From positions 2,356,001 to 2,420,000 of the forward strand of contig NZ_CP095071.1 of assembly GCF_022919575.1 (NCBI RefSeq): a stretch of DNA of 64,000 nt. Direction: 5' to 3'. Origin of the DNA: Gracilibacillus salinarum (GTDB taxonomy: Bacteria > Bacillota > Bacilli > Bacillales > Amphibacillaceae). Below, in pieces: positions 47,817-57,208 of this stretch (positions are counted from its first letter, which is position 1; every line of letters begins with the position of its first letter). The notes under the pieces are model-generated. The model had not been told where the DNA came from. It did not search any database and was given only the letters and a program-made list of their open reading frames with translations. A program made the translations under genes and the position numbers.

Positions 47817-49307
47817 ATGTCCGAAAAAATATTGGAAATGACCAGCATTACTAAATCTTTCCCCGGAGTGAAAGCATTATCGAATGTACAATTAGATTTA
47901 AATAAAGGAGAAGTTTTGGCATTGGTTGGGGAAAATGGTGCAGGAAAATCAACATTAATGAAAATACTGACCGGCATTTATCAGATGGATCAGGGCAGCA
48001 TCAAGTATAACGGTACAGACATAGCGCCATCCCACACAAGGGAAGCGCAGGAGCTAGGTATCAGTATGATTCACCAGGAACTAAATCTAATGCCAGACTT
48101 AACGGTTGCCGAAAATATATTCATAGGGCGTGAACCAAGGGATCGGATGCGGTTCTTTTTAAGAAATAAAGATTTGAATCAGCAGGCAGCAGCATTGTTT
48201 GAAAAATTAAACATCGATTTACAACCAAAGAAGAAAATCGCTGACTTAACGGTTGCCAAACAACAAATGGTCGAAATCGCCAAGGCACTATCTTTTGAAT
48301 CTAAAATACTAATAATGGATGAACCAACTGCTGCATTGACAGATAAGGAAATTGACAAATTATTTGATATCATTCTCTGGTTAAAAAAAGAAGGCGTGGG
48401 AATCATCTATATTTCCCATCGTATGGAAGAATTGAAGCGGATTGCAGACCGAATCACCGTTATGAGAGATGGCGAATATATCACAACGTTACCGATTGCC
48501 ACAACCGAAATAAAAAAGGTCGTCTCTTTGATGGTTGGCAGAGAAGTAGCAATGGAGCAAAAAAAGTCAGATCCAAGTATCTATTCAGATACCGTTCTTG
48601 AAGTAAACAACATTTCTAATACCTATTTAAAGAACGTATCTTTTCATCTAAACAAAGGGGAAATACTAGGATTTGCCGGATTGGTTGGTGCCGGCAGAAC
48701 GGAAGTTGCCAGAGCTATATTTGGAGCAGATCCTTTTACCGGTAACATCAGGATAAACGGAAAGACTGTTTCGATTAATCAACCAGCAGATGCAGTAAAG
48801 CATGGAATAGGCTATTTATCAGAGGATAGAAAGCAATTTGGTTTATTGCTAGAGATGAGTGTCAAAGACAATATCGTACTTTCTTCTATGAAAAATTATG
48901 CCAAAGCTGCTTTTGTCCAGCCTAGCCCTATATCAGCAGATGCAGAGAACTATGTCGCACGATTAAAGGTGAAGACACCTAGTGTGAATCAGCCGGTAAA
49001 ACTGCTATCTGGTGGTAATCAGCAAAAGGTTGTTATCGCTAAATGGCTTCTGAAGGACTGTGATATTTTGATTTTTGATGAACCGACAAGAGGGATTGAT
49101 GTCGGTGCTAAACAAGAAATCTATGACTTATTAGAAATGCTGGCAGCAACCGGCAAATCTATTATTATGATCTCCTCTGAATTACCCGAAATACTTCGAT
49201 TAAGTGATCGTATTATCGTCATGAACGAAGGAAGCATAACTGGAGAATTATCAAGTAAAGAAGCGAATCAAGAGAAAATTATGGAACTTGCTACAAGCCA
49301 CCAATAA
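47817..49307 (+). CDS. Sugar ABC importer ATPase (RbsA/MglA type)
   Basis: A 496-residue double ATPase of the CUT2 sugar importers. The first half has GENGAGKST near 36 and MDEPTAALTD; the second half has LSGGNQQKVVIAKWLL and FDEPTRGID, and its degenerate Walker A (GLVGAGRTEVAR) is normal for the family. AAAGGAG precedes the ATG. It is divergent from the fucose regulator, so it probably energises L-fucose uptake. A family 2 repeat starts at the stop codon. Confidence 0.88.
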   Translation: MSEKILEMTSITKSFPGVKALSNVQLDLNKGEVLALVGENGAGKSTLMKILTGIYQMDQGSIKYNGTDIAPSHTREAQELGISMIHQELNLMPDLTVAENIFIGREPRDRMRFFLRNKDLNQQAAALFEKLNIDLQPKKKIADLTVAKQQMVEIAKALSFESKILIMDEPTAALTDKEIDKLFDIILWLKKEGVGIIYISHRMEELKRIADRITVMRDGEYITTLPIATTEIKKVVSLMVGREVAMEQKKSDPSIYSDTVLEVNNISNTYLKNVSFHLNKGEILGFAGLVGAGRTEVARAIFGADPFTGNIRINGKTVSINQPADAVKHGIGYLSEDRKQFGLLLEMSVKDNIVLSSMKNYAKAAFVQPSPISADAENYVARLKVKTPSVNQPVKLLSGGNQQKVVIAKWLLKDCDILIFDEPTRGIDVGAKQEIYDLLEMLAATGKSIIMISSELPEILRLSDRIIVMNEGSITGELSSKEANQEKIMELATSHQ

Positions 49308-49444
49308 AGTGAGACTTTGATCAGTGGGGTTTTTGATCCCCATTGATCATTAGCGAAACTTAGCAGGGTGTTAGCGTCTGTTTACTCCCACTTAGCTTCT
49401 TTGTGTGAAGTGGGAGTATTACGAACGGTTAGCACCGTGATAAA
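49306..49444. repeat. Family 2 hairpin repeat, full-length, inside the importer operon
   Basis: The repeat begins AAGTGAGACTTTGATCAG, overlapping the importer ATPase stop codon, and ends GTTAGCACCGTGATAAA just before the permease ribosome binding site. Internal hairpins are TGATCAGTGGGG.../...CCCCATTGATCA and CTCCCACTT.../AAGTGGGAG. It fills the whole intergenic gap. Confidence 0.75.
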
Positions 49445-49463
49445 TATGAAGGGGTGAAAGTTA

Positions 49464-50459
49464 ATGACCACAGATATTGCAAATTCTCACGCGACTGCTC
49501 AGAAGAAATACTTTAAAGGAACGGGAGCATTGCAACAAATTCTTGCCTTTGCCAGTTTAATTATTTTAATTATCTTTTTTTCTATTGCGTCGGACAATTT
49601 TCTGCATTGGTCAAATATTGAGGGAATACTGCTATCCACTACTGTTATCGGTATCCTGGCATTAGGTACTACCTTTGTCATCATAACAGGAGGAATCGAC
49701 TTATCCATTGGTACAGGGATGACATTGACGTCTGTTATGACAGGTGTATTCATTGTCTATTTAGGACTGCCTCTCTCTGTCGGTATTATCGGAGGTATTT
49801 TGTCTGGAGCATGTATTGGATTTATTTCCGGGTTTTCAGTGTCGATTCTGCGTATTCCACCATTTATTGCAACATTGGCAATGATGATGATTGCAGAGGG
49901 CTTATCGCTCGTTATATCCGGAGCTTCACCGATTTATTTCAGCGATATCGAAGGATTCAATTCGATTGCTTTAGGTTCTGTCATTCCAGGCATATCGATT
50001 CCTAATGCTATTTTAGTATTCTTTTTCATGGTTTTGATTGGCTGGGTTTTATTATCCAAGACCATTGTCGGTCGCTATACCTTTGCAATCGGCAGTAATG
50101 AAGAAGCAACAAGACTCTCGGGAATTAATGTGAAAAAGTGGAAGTTGATCATCTATACGATTGCAGGATGTTTCACAGGGGTTGCTGGTGTTATCATGGC
50201 TTCTCGTTTAAATTCTGCTCAGCCCGCTCTAGGAATGGGTTACGAATTGGAAGCGATTGCAGCAGTGGTGATTGGCGGAACTTCTTTAAGTGGCGGCAAG
50301 GGTTCCTTAATTGGAACGATGATTGGTGCCTTAATCATGAGCGTACTAACAAACGGCTTGCGCATCATGTCCATACCTCAAGAATGGCAAACAGTAGTGA
50401 TTGGGTTCGTCATCTTACTGGCTGTTTATTTTGATATGTTAAGGAAAAAGAATGCCTGA
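49464..50459 (+). CDS. Sugar ABC importer permease (RbsC type)
   Basis: A 331-residue CUT2 permease with about nine or ten hydrophobic segments. The family text is TFVIITGGIDLSIGTGMTL near 72, and the cytoplasmic coupling loop reads ATRLSGINVKKWKL with GGTSLSGGKGSLIGTMIGAL downstream. GGGGTG precedes the ATG. It forms the channel of the predicted L-fucose importer. Confidence 0.9.
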   Translation: MTTDIANSHATAQKKYFKGTGALQQILAFASLIILIIFFSIASDNFLHWSNIEGILLSTTVIGILALGTTFVIITGGIDLSIGTGMTLTSVMTGVFIVYLGLPLSVGIIGGILSGACIGFISGFSVSILRIPPFIATLAMMMIAEGLSLVISGASPIYFSDIEGFNSIALGSVIPGISIPNAILVFFFMVLIGWVLLSKTIVGRYTFAIGSNEEATRLSGINVKKWKLIIYTIAGCFTGVAGVIMASRLNSAQPALGMGYELEAIAAVVIGGTSLSGGKGSLIGTMIGALIMSVLTNGLRIMSIPQEWQTVVIGFVILLAVYFDMLRKKNA

Positions 50460-50517
50460 TGGAATCAACTCTTTTTAGGAGTTATTCATACAAAAATCTG
50501 CAAAGGGGAGTTAATCA

Positions 50518-51546
50518 GTGAAGAAGAGAATAATGTTCGCTATACTAATTGTTTTTACGTCACTTTTATTCGTGTTGGCAGCATGTGGTAACGAATCAGA
50601 ACAGGAGGCAAGTGATTCTGGTTCTGGGGACACAGAATCATCAGACAATGAAAAGGCTGCGGAAGAAGACTCTGGCAAACCGTATATAGCCATTATATCT
50701 AAAGGATTCCAGCATCAATTTTGGCAAGCTGTCCAGAGTGGCGCTGAAAAAGCTGCGGAAGAATTTAATGTAGAGATTACGTTTGAAGGACCAGAAAATG
50801 AATCACAAGTTGATAAGCAAATGGAAATGCTGCGGGCAGCTTTGGATAAACAGCCAGATGCTATCGGTTTTGCGGCATTAGATTCACAAGCTTCCTCTCC
50901 CTTATTAGAAGAAGCCGATGAAAAAGGGATTCCTATTATTGCCTTTGACTCTGGTGTTGATAGTGAGATACCGCTAACAACAGCGTCTACAGATAATTAT
51001 GCAGCCGCAGCTCTAGCCGCCGACAAAATGGCTGAGTTAATTGGTGAAAAAGGAAAGATTGCTCTTGTCGTTCACGATCAGGTTTCTGTTACAGGTGCAC
51101 AAAGACGCGATGGTTTTGTCGAAACCATCGAGGAGAAATATCCTGATATTGAAATTGTCGATGTACAATATGGTAAAGGTGACCATTTAGAATCAACAAA
51201 CCTTGCCAAAACCATGATGCAGGCAAATCCTGACCTTGCCGGAATTTATGGCTCCAATGAAGGTTCTGCGATAGGTGTGGTCAATGCTGTAAGAGAATTA
51301 GGCAAAGAAGAAGAAGTAACCGTCATCGGTTTTGATTCAGGCAAACAGCAAATTGACGCTATCAAGGACGGCGTGATGGCCGGAGCAATCACCCAGAACC
51401 CTGAAGGAATAGGCTATGAAACAGTCAAAGCAGCGGTAAGTGCCATAAATGGTGAAGAGGTACCGGAAAATATTGATACTGGTTTCTATTGGTATGATCA
51501 AACGAATTTGGAAGATGAAGAGATTCAGGCGGCTGTTTATGAGTAA
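50518..51546 (+). CDS. Sugar-binding lipoprotein of the ABC importer (RbsB type)
   Basis: A 342-residue binding protein. The signal peptide ends in the lipobox LFVLAACGN with the lipidated Cys near 22, followed by a low-complexity Ser/Asp/Glu linker to about 50 and a two-lobed periplasmic-binding domain (PYIAIISKGFQHQFWQAVQS; FDSGVDS; IGFDSGKQQIDAIKDG). It should capture the sugar outside the membrane and deliver it to the RbsC-type permease. GGGGAG precedes the start at 50518. Confidence 0.9.
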   Translation: MKKRIMFAILIVFTSLLFVLAACGNESEQEASDSGSGDTESSDNEKAAEEDSGKPYIAIISKGFQHQFWQAVQSGAEKAAEEFNVEITFEGPENESQVDKQMEMLRAALDKQPDAIGFAALDSQASSPLLEEADEKGIPIIAFDSGVDSEIPLTTASTDNYAAAALAADKMAELIGEKGKIALVVHDQVSVTGAQRRDGFVETIEEKYPDIEIVDVQYGKGDHLESTNLAKTMMQANPDLAGIYGSNEGSAIGVVNAVRELGKEEEVTVIGFDSGKQQIDAIKDGVMAGAITQNPEGIGYETVKAAVSAINGEEVPENIDTGFYWYDQTNLEDEEIQAAVYE

Positions 51547-51598
51547 GAATTCACTATAAAAACGAAGCGTCTACTTCTTCAAGCTAATAGTTAGTCGA

Positions 51599-51650
51599 TC
51601 CGTTATCCTCACGTCTTACTCGTAATAGACTTAAGATGGAGGATAACGGA
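51599..51650 (+). terminator. Long inverted repeat after the importer operon
   Basis: TCCGTTATCCTC (51599-51610) and GAGGATAACGGA (51639-51650) pair perfectly, with an inner TCTTA/TAAGA pair. No strong T run follows, but its position suits transcription termination or 3' end protection. Confidence 0.6.
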
Positions 51651-51664
51651 CCATTAGTGATAAA

Positions 51665-52750
51665 AGAAAAACCGCCCATAAACCACCCGGTCCTAGTTGA
51701 CTTCATTAATAAACAACCTTCTATAATATGGATTATGTAAACTAAGGATATATGGCAAAACGGTCATATTGAAATATTTTATCTGCGTTGCAAAGCTCCG
51801 GAAATAGGCTCCGCGTCCTGTGGGCACGACTCATAGCCGTCAAGTTAAGGTAATGCTGTTAAAAAGAAAAGTGAATATGTTGCCGTAATGAATACAAGTT
51901 ATCTATTGTGCAGTGATTCTTTGTGAGTTGAGTGTAAGATATCATTTATAGTAGCTTTTCCTGAAGTATTGGCACAAGAAATCGGATTTTTGACCGCAAG
52001 AGTCCTTTTGATATCCTTGAGTGGTCATATTTTTGATTCTTATGGACAACTTTTACTCTTTCTCTTTTCAACTGTCCATAAGACCCATTCTTATAGACAA
52101 CTTTTGCTCTTTCTCTTTTCAACTGTCCATAAGAATGAATTATATGATAGGCCGAACATGTAAGACAGTTTAAGCTCACTTTTCCTTAGCTTGACGGCTA
52201 TGGGGCACGACTTCAGCTAGGCTACTACTTGAAAAGCATCTGTGCTGCCTTGTGCCGAGGAAGCCCACTTCGATGCAATGCTTGCAGACACAGGCACAAA
52301 TGAAGTGGATCTTCAGCTCGCGCTGATTCCACGGGAGTCTCCGCATATTTCCTACGCTTAAGGGAAGTGCTACAACGCATGGAACAGCAAAAAGCAGTGG
52401 TTCTAAGCATTTTTCAATAACTATTATATATGTATACGATCAATATTCTAGCTCTACCAAAAATTGTAGAGTCCCAATACTAGCGTAGTCCAACCACGGA
52501 GACTCCCGCGGGACATGCAGGCGCTGAAGATCCACTTTGTGAAGCGATCTTTCTTCACAAAGTTAGCTTCAGCCGTGCCCCGCAGGACGCGGAGTGGTTG
52601 GACGGAGCGGTATCCCAGCACATGAATCATTTCAAAATTACCACTAAGCATAAAGCAGCTAGTTTACATAATCCATATTATAGGAACCTATCTTCCTATT
52701 CAGCATGATTACTTCTACGACTGTACTTATATACTTTCTTTGCTTATAAA
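51665..52750. repeat. Composite repeat family 1, copy 6 (complete, interrupted by an insertion)
   Basis: Inverted repeats CTATAATATGGATTATG (from 51721) and complement (ending 52683) enclose module A (split by a 371-bp insertion) and module B (about 52484-52607). Without the insert the interior is nearly identical to copy 1 towards its right end, yet the bases just outside the right repeat differ completely from copy 1 and instead match copies 2 and 5. The outer left flank (51665-51718) matches copy 5. Confidence 0.9.
51832..52202. mobile_element. Non-autonomous IS231/IS4-like cassette nested in repeat copy 6
   Basis: Terminal inverted repeats are CATAGCCGTCAAGTTAAGG and its complement with one mismatch (CCTTAGCTTGACGGCTATG). 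They resemble the IS231 ends that start CATGCCCATCAA. A perfect 10-bp target duplication GGGCACGACT lies at 51822-51831 and 52203-52212; IS231-type elements make 10-12 bp duplications. There is no transposase frame. Inside, two tandem 44-nt hairpin units (52039-52082 and 52090-52133) begin CTTATGGACAA or CTTATAGACAA and end TGTCCATAAG. Confidence 0.8.
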
Positions 52751-52807
52751 AAAGAAGCACCATACATATGATAAGATCGTAATCTTACAAATCAGCATTT
52801 TCATGAT

Positions 52808-53086
52808 ATGATAAATTTTATAGAAGACTATTTTCCAGAAGGGAGCGAAATATCCATGTCCATTGCAGATATGCTTCGAGAGGAAGGAAAAAGAGAAGGG
52901 AAAAAAGAAGGAAAAAAACAAACATTAGCTCAGGTGGCTATTAAATTAATTAATAAACAGATAGACACCATCCCTGATGACCTGGAAAAAAAGTTATACG
53001 ATCAGGATGAGGAAACATTAAATCAGTTGATTGATCAAATCTTAGAATTAAAAACGATCGATGAAATATATACATTTGTAAAGTAA
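52808..53086 (+). pseudogene. C-terminal remnant of an Rpn/YhgA-like nuclease (transposase-like) protein
   Basis: An open frame of 92 residues. It includes EEGKREGKKEGKKQTLAQVA, the charged EGK-rich tail that ends many Rpn-family PD-(D/E)XK recombination-promoting nucleases in Firmicutes, then a helical end. The catalytic N-terminal domain is absent and the upstream DNA is the flank of repeat copy 6, so the gene is truncated. No good ribosome binding site precedes the first ATG. It is probably not functional as a nuclease. Confidence 0.55.
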
Positions 53087-53097
53087 ACACATAGTTA

Positions 53098-53121
53098 AAA
53101 GGCGCTCTCATCAGAGCGCCT
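53098..53121 (+). terminator. Short terminator-like hairpin
   Basis: AGGCGCTCT (53100-53108) and AGAGCGCCT (53113-53121) pair perfectly around a four-base loop; only a weak pyrimidine tract follows. Confidence 0.65.
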
Positions 53122-53136
53122 CCTCCTATCTATTCT

Positions 53137-53290
53137 AGGAAAAGCGCAAGCGCCCGTTTTGAAACGTAGTGACTGGACGGCATCAACTGAGATAAAGGAA
53201 TCACGGTGAGCTTGCGAACCGATGATGACTTATCGTAGGGCGATGCAGGAAGTCGCCTAGTTTCTGGGCGCTGTAGCTGGACATGGCTGT
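53137..53290. repeat. Bacillaceae-type REP-like element
   Basis: It begins GAAAAGCGCAAGCGCCCG and ends CTGGGCGCTGTAGCTGGACA, a pattern I recall as common between genes in many Bacillaceae genomes. GCGCCC at the left pairs with GGGCGC at the right, and internal sub-hairpins are likely. It is unrelated to families 1 and 2. Confidence 0.65.
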
Positions 53291-53323
53291 TCATGTTAGA
53301 AAGTGATACGACAACTAATAATT

Positions 53324-55375
53324 TTATACTTTCTTACCTGACAAGATAAACACATCATACCCATCTATTTCTACTTCACCATTTAATTGCTTTCCACTAA
53401 TCAAATCACGCATACTTCTCTTTAAATATACATGTTGTTTGCTATCAGAAAAATTTAACAGCAAATAATAAGTCTTATCTTTTTTCTTACGTACAGCAAG
53501 CTCGACATTATCGGTAAGATCGAATTCATTACGATAATCCGGTACATTCAAATCCGCTAAAATGGCGTTCGCAATCTCGAAATTAAACACTCCGCCAAAA
53601 TAATAGGCGCAGCCATTTCCATGACTTCTTCGAGACAAGGCAGGTTTGTTAGCATAATAAGCATTACCATAATACCCCAGGAACACTACATCGTCTTTTT
53701 CCTTATGCAATATTTCATTAAATCCATGCACGTCCAGTTTATCCTGGCCAAACAGCTGGACTGTAGGTGATGGTTGTAAATGATTCAGCAATGTATAATC
53801 TTCCACAGTGACGCCTGCTAATTCTTTAATATAACCTGGAAAGGCCATCATATATGGCTGGCCAGTTTTATCCTTGTACCCTGTCCGGCAGCCAAAGACG
53901 ATCTTACCACCTTGTGCCACATATTCCTCTAGCAACGTTGCTGTTTTTTCGGTCAATATAGCGGCATGTGGATACACAAGCACTTGGTATTTCTTTAATT
54001 CATCAAGCGTTGTTGTCTCACTCAGATTATATATGTCTACTGGAATATGATTATATTGAAAGGCTTTGAACCAAGCCTCTTTACTCTCACTCAGAAATGG
54101 TCCATACCATACATCTTCTTCCCCGTCCCACTCATTATCATAGTCTGTTAAAATGGCTACGTTTGCCTCGTAACTAGCACCAATTAAATCGCTTCCAATC
54201 TTCTGAATTTCTTGACTTGTTTGCTCAATCTCAGCAATTCGGCGATTAGGTAAGTTATGATAATCATTGATGCCATGCCAGTATATTTCAGAACCTTTTG
54301 TCGCTGTTCTCCAGCGGAAATAGAGGATCATATCTGCACCATGTGCAAGGGACTGATACGTCCACAACCGTAATTGACCTGGTTTAGGTGTTGGCTGCTC
54401 AATACGATTAACCCAGCCACCAGGACCTGCCTGTTGTTCAAATATTGCAAAAGGTCCACCTAGATTTCTTACTGTACTTAAATTAAGACTCCATTTACGA
54501 TCCTGTAATGGCTTAACGGAAGTATCCTCAATAATTTTATTAAAATTAGGATAAGAATCATACGCATAGAAATCTAATATATCCTGCGTCAATTTGTGAT
54601 TATCCAAATGACCGAACATCCCATTTGTTGTTACCCATTGCTGCTTCGTATAGCTTCGAATAATATCTGCCTGCATTTTGGCGAAGGCTATCGTACTATC
54701 TGATATAAATCGTTTTTCATCCAGCGCGTGATGCGGATTTTGGGAATCATTGACGGTTGGTCTCGTTAAATAGACCTGATTCCAATCGGTGTACGTTTGA
54801 TTCCAGAACACCGTGCCCCACGCTTCATTTAACGCATTCAAGGATTGATATTTTTCCTGCAGCCATTCGCGAAATTTTTCATGATCAGCATCAGAATAAA
54901 ACACACTAATCTCACAATTTAATTCATTATCAATTTGCCAGCCAACAACATTTTTATTATTGTGGTAATGCTCTGCCATTTTCGTTGTAATCCTTGCAGA
55001 CAGTTCACGATATTTATCTGAGTTATAATTATAATGACGGCGAGAGCCGTGACGATAAGTGACACCATCCTGTGAAACATTCAATACTTCCGGATACTTT
55101 TCTGTTAACCAGACTGGAGGTGTTGCAGTAGGTGTACCAAGAATTACTTTCAAATCATACTTCCCAGCTAGATTGATAGCTTTATCAAATAAACTAAAAT
55201 CAAATTCTCCTTCACACGGCTCAAATATGGTCCAGGCAAACTCCGCCATTCTGACATAACGAAAGCCTAGCGCTTTCATTCTTTCGAAATCACTTTCCCA
55301 TAAGTCTTCTGACCAATGTTCCGGGTAATAACAGACTCCTAGTGTAATTGCTGATTCATTGATAATCTCCTTCAT
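53324..55375 (-). CDS. Beta-galactosidase, GH42
   Basis: A 683-residue GH42 enzyme. The N-terminal barrel begins GVCYYPEHWSEDLWESDFER. The acid/base Glu is in GWQIDNELNCEIS near 148 and the nucleophile Glu in FAIFEQQAGPGG near 303. A trimerisation Rossmann-like domain and a short C-terminal beta domain follow. No signal peptide, so it cleaves imported galactosides in the cytoplasm. AAAAGGAG is before the ATG. It is the last gene of an ABC importer operon. Confidence 0.92.
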   Translation of the reverse strand: MKEIINESAITLGVCYYPEHWSEDLWESDFERMKALGFRYVRMAEFAWTIFEPCEGEFDFSLFDKAINLAGKYDLKVILGTPTATPPVWLTEKYPEVLNVSQDGVTYRHGSRRHYNYNSDKYRELSARITTKMAEHYHNNKNVVGWQIDNELNCEISVFYSDADHEKFREWLQEKYQSLNALNEAWGTVFWNQTYTDWNQVYLTRPTVNDSQNPHHALDEKRFISDSTIAFAKMQADIIRSYTKQQWVTTNGMFGHLDNHKLTQDILDFYAYDSYPNFNKIIEDTSVKPLQDRKWSLNLSTVRNLGGPFAIFEQQAGPGGWVNRIEQPTPKPGQLRLWTYQSLAHGADMILYFRWRTATKGSEIYWHGINDYHNLPNRRIAEIEQTSQEIQKIGSDLIGASYEANVAILTDYDNEWDGEEDVWYGPFLSESKEAWFKAFQYNHIPVDIYNLSETTTLDELKKYQVLVYPHAAILTEKTATLLEEYVAQGGKIVFGCRTGYKDKTGQPYMMAFPGYIKELAGVTVEDYTLLNHLQPSPTVQLFGQDKLDVHGFNEILHKEKDDVVFLGYYGNAYYANKPALSRRSHGNGCAYYFGGVFNFEIANAILADLNVPDYRNEFDLTDNVELAVRKKKDKTYYLLLNFSDSKQHVYLKRSMRDLISGKQLNGEVEIDGYDVFILSGKKV

Positions 55376-55418
55376 ACATGATGCTCCTTTTCGTTAGTAA
55401 GTTATTTCTATATTATCA

Positions 55419-56243
55419 TTATTCTTTTACAGAACCACCTAATATGCCAGAAACAAAATGCTTTTGCAGAAATAAGAATACAACCATGATTGGCAAAACC
55501 GAGATAGCTGTCCCTAACATTAATTGCCCGTAGTCGACAGAATTTAACCCTGCTAATGTTGATAATGCAACAGGTAATGTGTACTTATCACTGGACGTCA
55601 TCACAATAAGCGGCCACATAAAATTATTCCATTGGTGTGTGAACAAGAAAATCCCTACTGCAGCTAACGCAGGCTTCATGGTTGGTAACGCTAATTTAAA
55701 AAAGATGCTGATCTCTCCTGCGCCATCGATTCTGGCAGCTTCAATCATAGAATCTGGAATCCCCTTCATGTTCTGTCTAATTAAAAAGATAGCAAACGGA
55801 TAGCAGATTTGCGGCAAAATCACAGCCTGATAGGTATTAATCCAGTCTAATGCACCAAAGATTTGAAAGAGCGGAATGATGGTTGCTTGGTAAGGAATCA
55901 TCATTGCTAGCAAGAAGCTAGAAAAGATCACATTACTTCCTTTAAACTTAAATTTTGCGAATGCGTAACCGGCCGCTGAACAAACAAGTAAACTGGCTCC
56001 AACAAAAATAACAGCTATCAAGGCTGAATTGAACAGAGCTTTGAGAATCGGAATAGCTTCGCTTAAGTTCTTGAGATTTTCCAGCAGATAATTTCCAGGT
56101 ACGATCGTGGGCGGAAAGCTTAACACTTCTCCTGATGGGTTCGTCGCTCCAACGATCATCCAATAAAAAGGCCCTAAAGAAATCACAACACCTACAATCA
56201 GAATAAAATGCAATAATGATTTTTTTATATAAATATTGTTCAT
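55419..56243 (-). CDS. Carbohydrate ABC permease, MalG type
   Basis: A 274-residue CUT1 permease with six membrane helices. The EAA loop reads EAARIDGAGEISIFFKLALP near 166-185. GGTGGTGAAAG precedes the ATG, which overlaps the preceding permease stop. It partners with the MalF-type permease and the binding lipoprotein. As usual for CUT1 systems no ATPase is encoded here; a shared MsmX-type ATPase elsewhere is expected. Confidence 0.9.
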   Translation of the reverse strand: MNNIYIKKSLLHFILIVGVVISLGPFYWMIVGATNPSGEVLSFPPTIVPGNYLLENLKNLSEAIPILKALFNSALIAVIFVGASLLVCSAAGYAFAKFKFKGSNVIFSSFLLAMMIPYQATIIPLFQIFGALDWINTYQAVILPQICYPFAIFLIRQNMKGIPDSMIEAARIDGAGEISIFFKLALPTMKPALAAVGIFLFTHQWNNFMWPLIVMTSSDKYTLPVALSTLAGLNSVDYGQLMLGTAISVLPIMVVFLFLQKHFVSGILGGSVKE

Positions 56244-57142
56244 TATTCTTTCACCACCTTAAACTGAAGCCACGATAGTACAGCAATAAACAATACAATC
56301 ACATAGGCAATTGCAGAGGCATAGCCGAAATCAAAATAACCGAAGCCTTGATTATATAAATAATAAGTAATCGTCAGTGTAGCGTTATTAGGTCCTCCAC
56401 CTGTTAAATTATATGGCTCATCAAATAACTGAAACGACCCGATCGTCGATAACACGAAACAGAATAATAAAACAGGCTTTAGCTGTGGAATCGTAATATG
56501 AAAAAACTTTTTGATACTACTCGCGCCATCAATACTGGCCGCTTCATATAGATCATGTGGAATATTTTGCAATCCGGCAAGCAATATCACCATGTTGTAT
56601 CCAGTCCATCTCCATGTAGTTACCATAATTAATGAAATCTTAGCCCAAAGCCCATTACTCAGCCACGGGACACGCTCCATCCCTATTGATGTCAAAATAT
56701 AATTGACCAGACCATAATCCGTATTAAGCAGCAAGATAAAAATAATAGACGCCGCTACCAGAGAAGTTATGGCAGGTGTAAAGAAAGATACTCGATAAAA
56801 GCCCTTCATATTTAAAAGTTTTGATTGTAACAACACTGCCAGAATGACAGCAAGAAATAACATAACGGGCACCTGCACCAGCAAGATGATAAAAGTATTA
56901 CCTAAAGCTTTATAGAATACAGGATCGCTGAATAAACGTATATAATTATCTAACCCTGTAAAAGAATAGACACCACTGATTCTGGTCTGAAAACTTAATA
57001 AGAACGATGCGATAATCGGATAAACAGTGAAAGCCAGAAACAATAATAACGCTGGTAACACGAAAATATATGGTGCTGTTTTAGGTGTGATAAATCCTTT
57101 TTTCGTTTTGCTAGCTTCCAGTCTTTTCGTTGTACTTGTCAT
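56243..57142 (-). CDS. Carbohydrate ABC permease, MalF type
   Basis: A 299-residue CUT1 permease with six helices and the EAA loop YEAASIDGASSIKKFFHITI near 200. I chose ATG 57142, six bases after GTGAGGG, because the ATG at 57148 is too close to that site. At about 300 residues it is shorter than B. subtilis GanP (about 418), lacking the extra N-terminal helices. It is in the operon with the GH42 enzyme, so galactosides or galacto-oligosaccharides are likely cargo. Confidence 0.88.
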   Translation of the reverse strand: MTSTTKRLEASKTKKGFITPKTAPYIFVLPALLLFLAFTVYPIIASFLLSFQTRISGVYSFTGLDNYIRLFSDPVFYKALGNTFIILLVQVPVMLFLAVILAVLLQSKLLNMKGFYRVSFFTPAITSLVAASIIFILLLNTDYGLVNYILTSIGMERVPWLSNGLWAKISLIMVTTWRWTGYNMVILLAGLQNIPHDLYEAASIDGASSIKKFFHITIPQLKPVLLFCFVLSTIGSFQLFDEPYNLTGGGPNNATLTITYYLYNQGFGYFDFGYASAIAYVIVLFIAVLSWLQFKVVKE

Positions 57143-57208
57143 AATCATCCCTCACTTCCTTGGAGACTTCGCCTTGCTTATACAAGCACATAAGCAAGGT
57201 ATTCCTAT

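Noticed and set aside
51599..51650. Inverted repeat as an additional LacI-type operator
   Set aside because: Its sequence does not match the 15-bp operator; position after the importer gene favours a 3' end hairpin.
51946..52179. 77-codon frame with repeated SYGQLKRERAKVVYKN text in the IS231-like cassette
   Set aside because: The peptide repeat merely reflects the two tandem 44-nt hairpin units; no start signal or known family.
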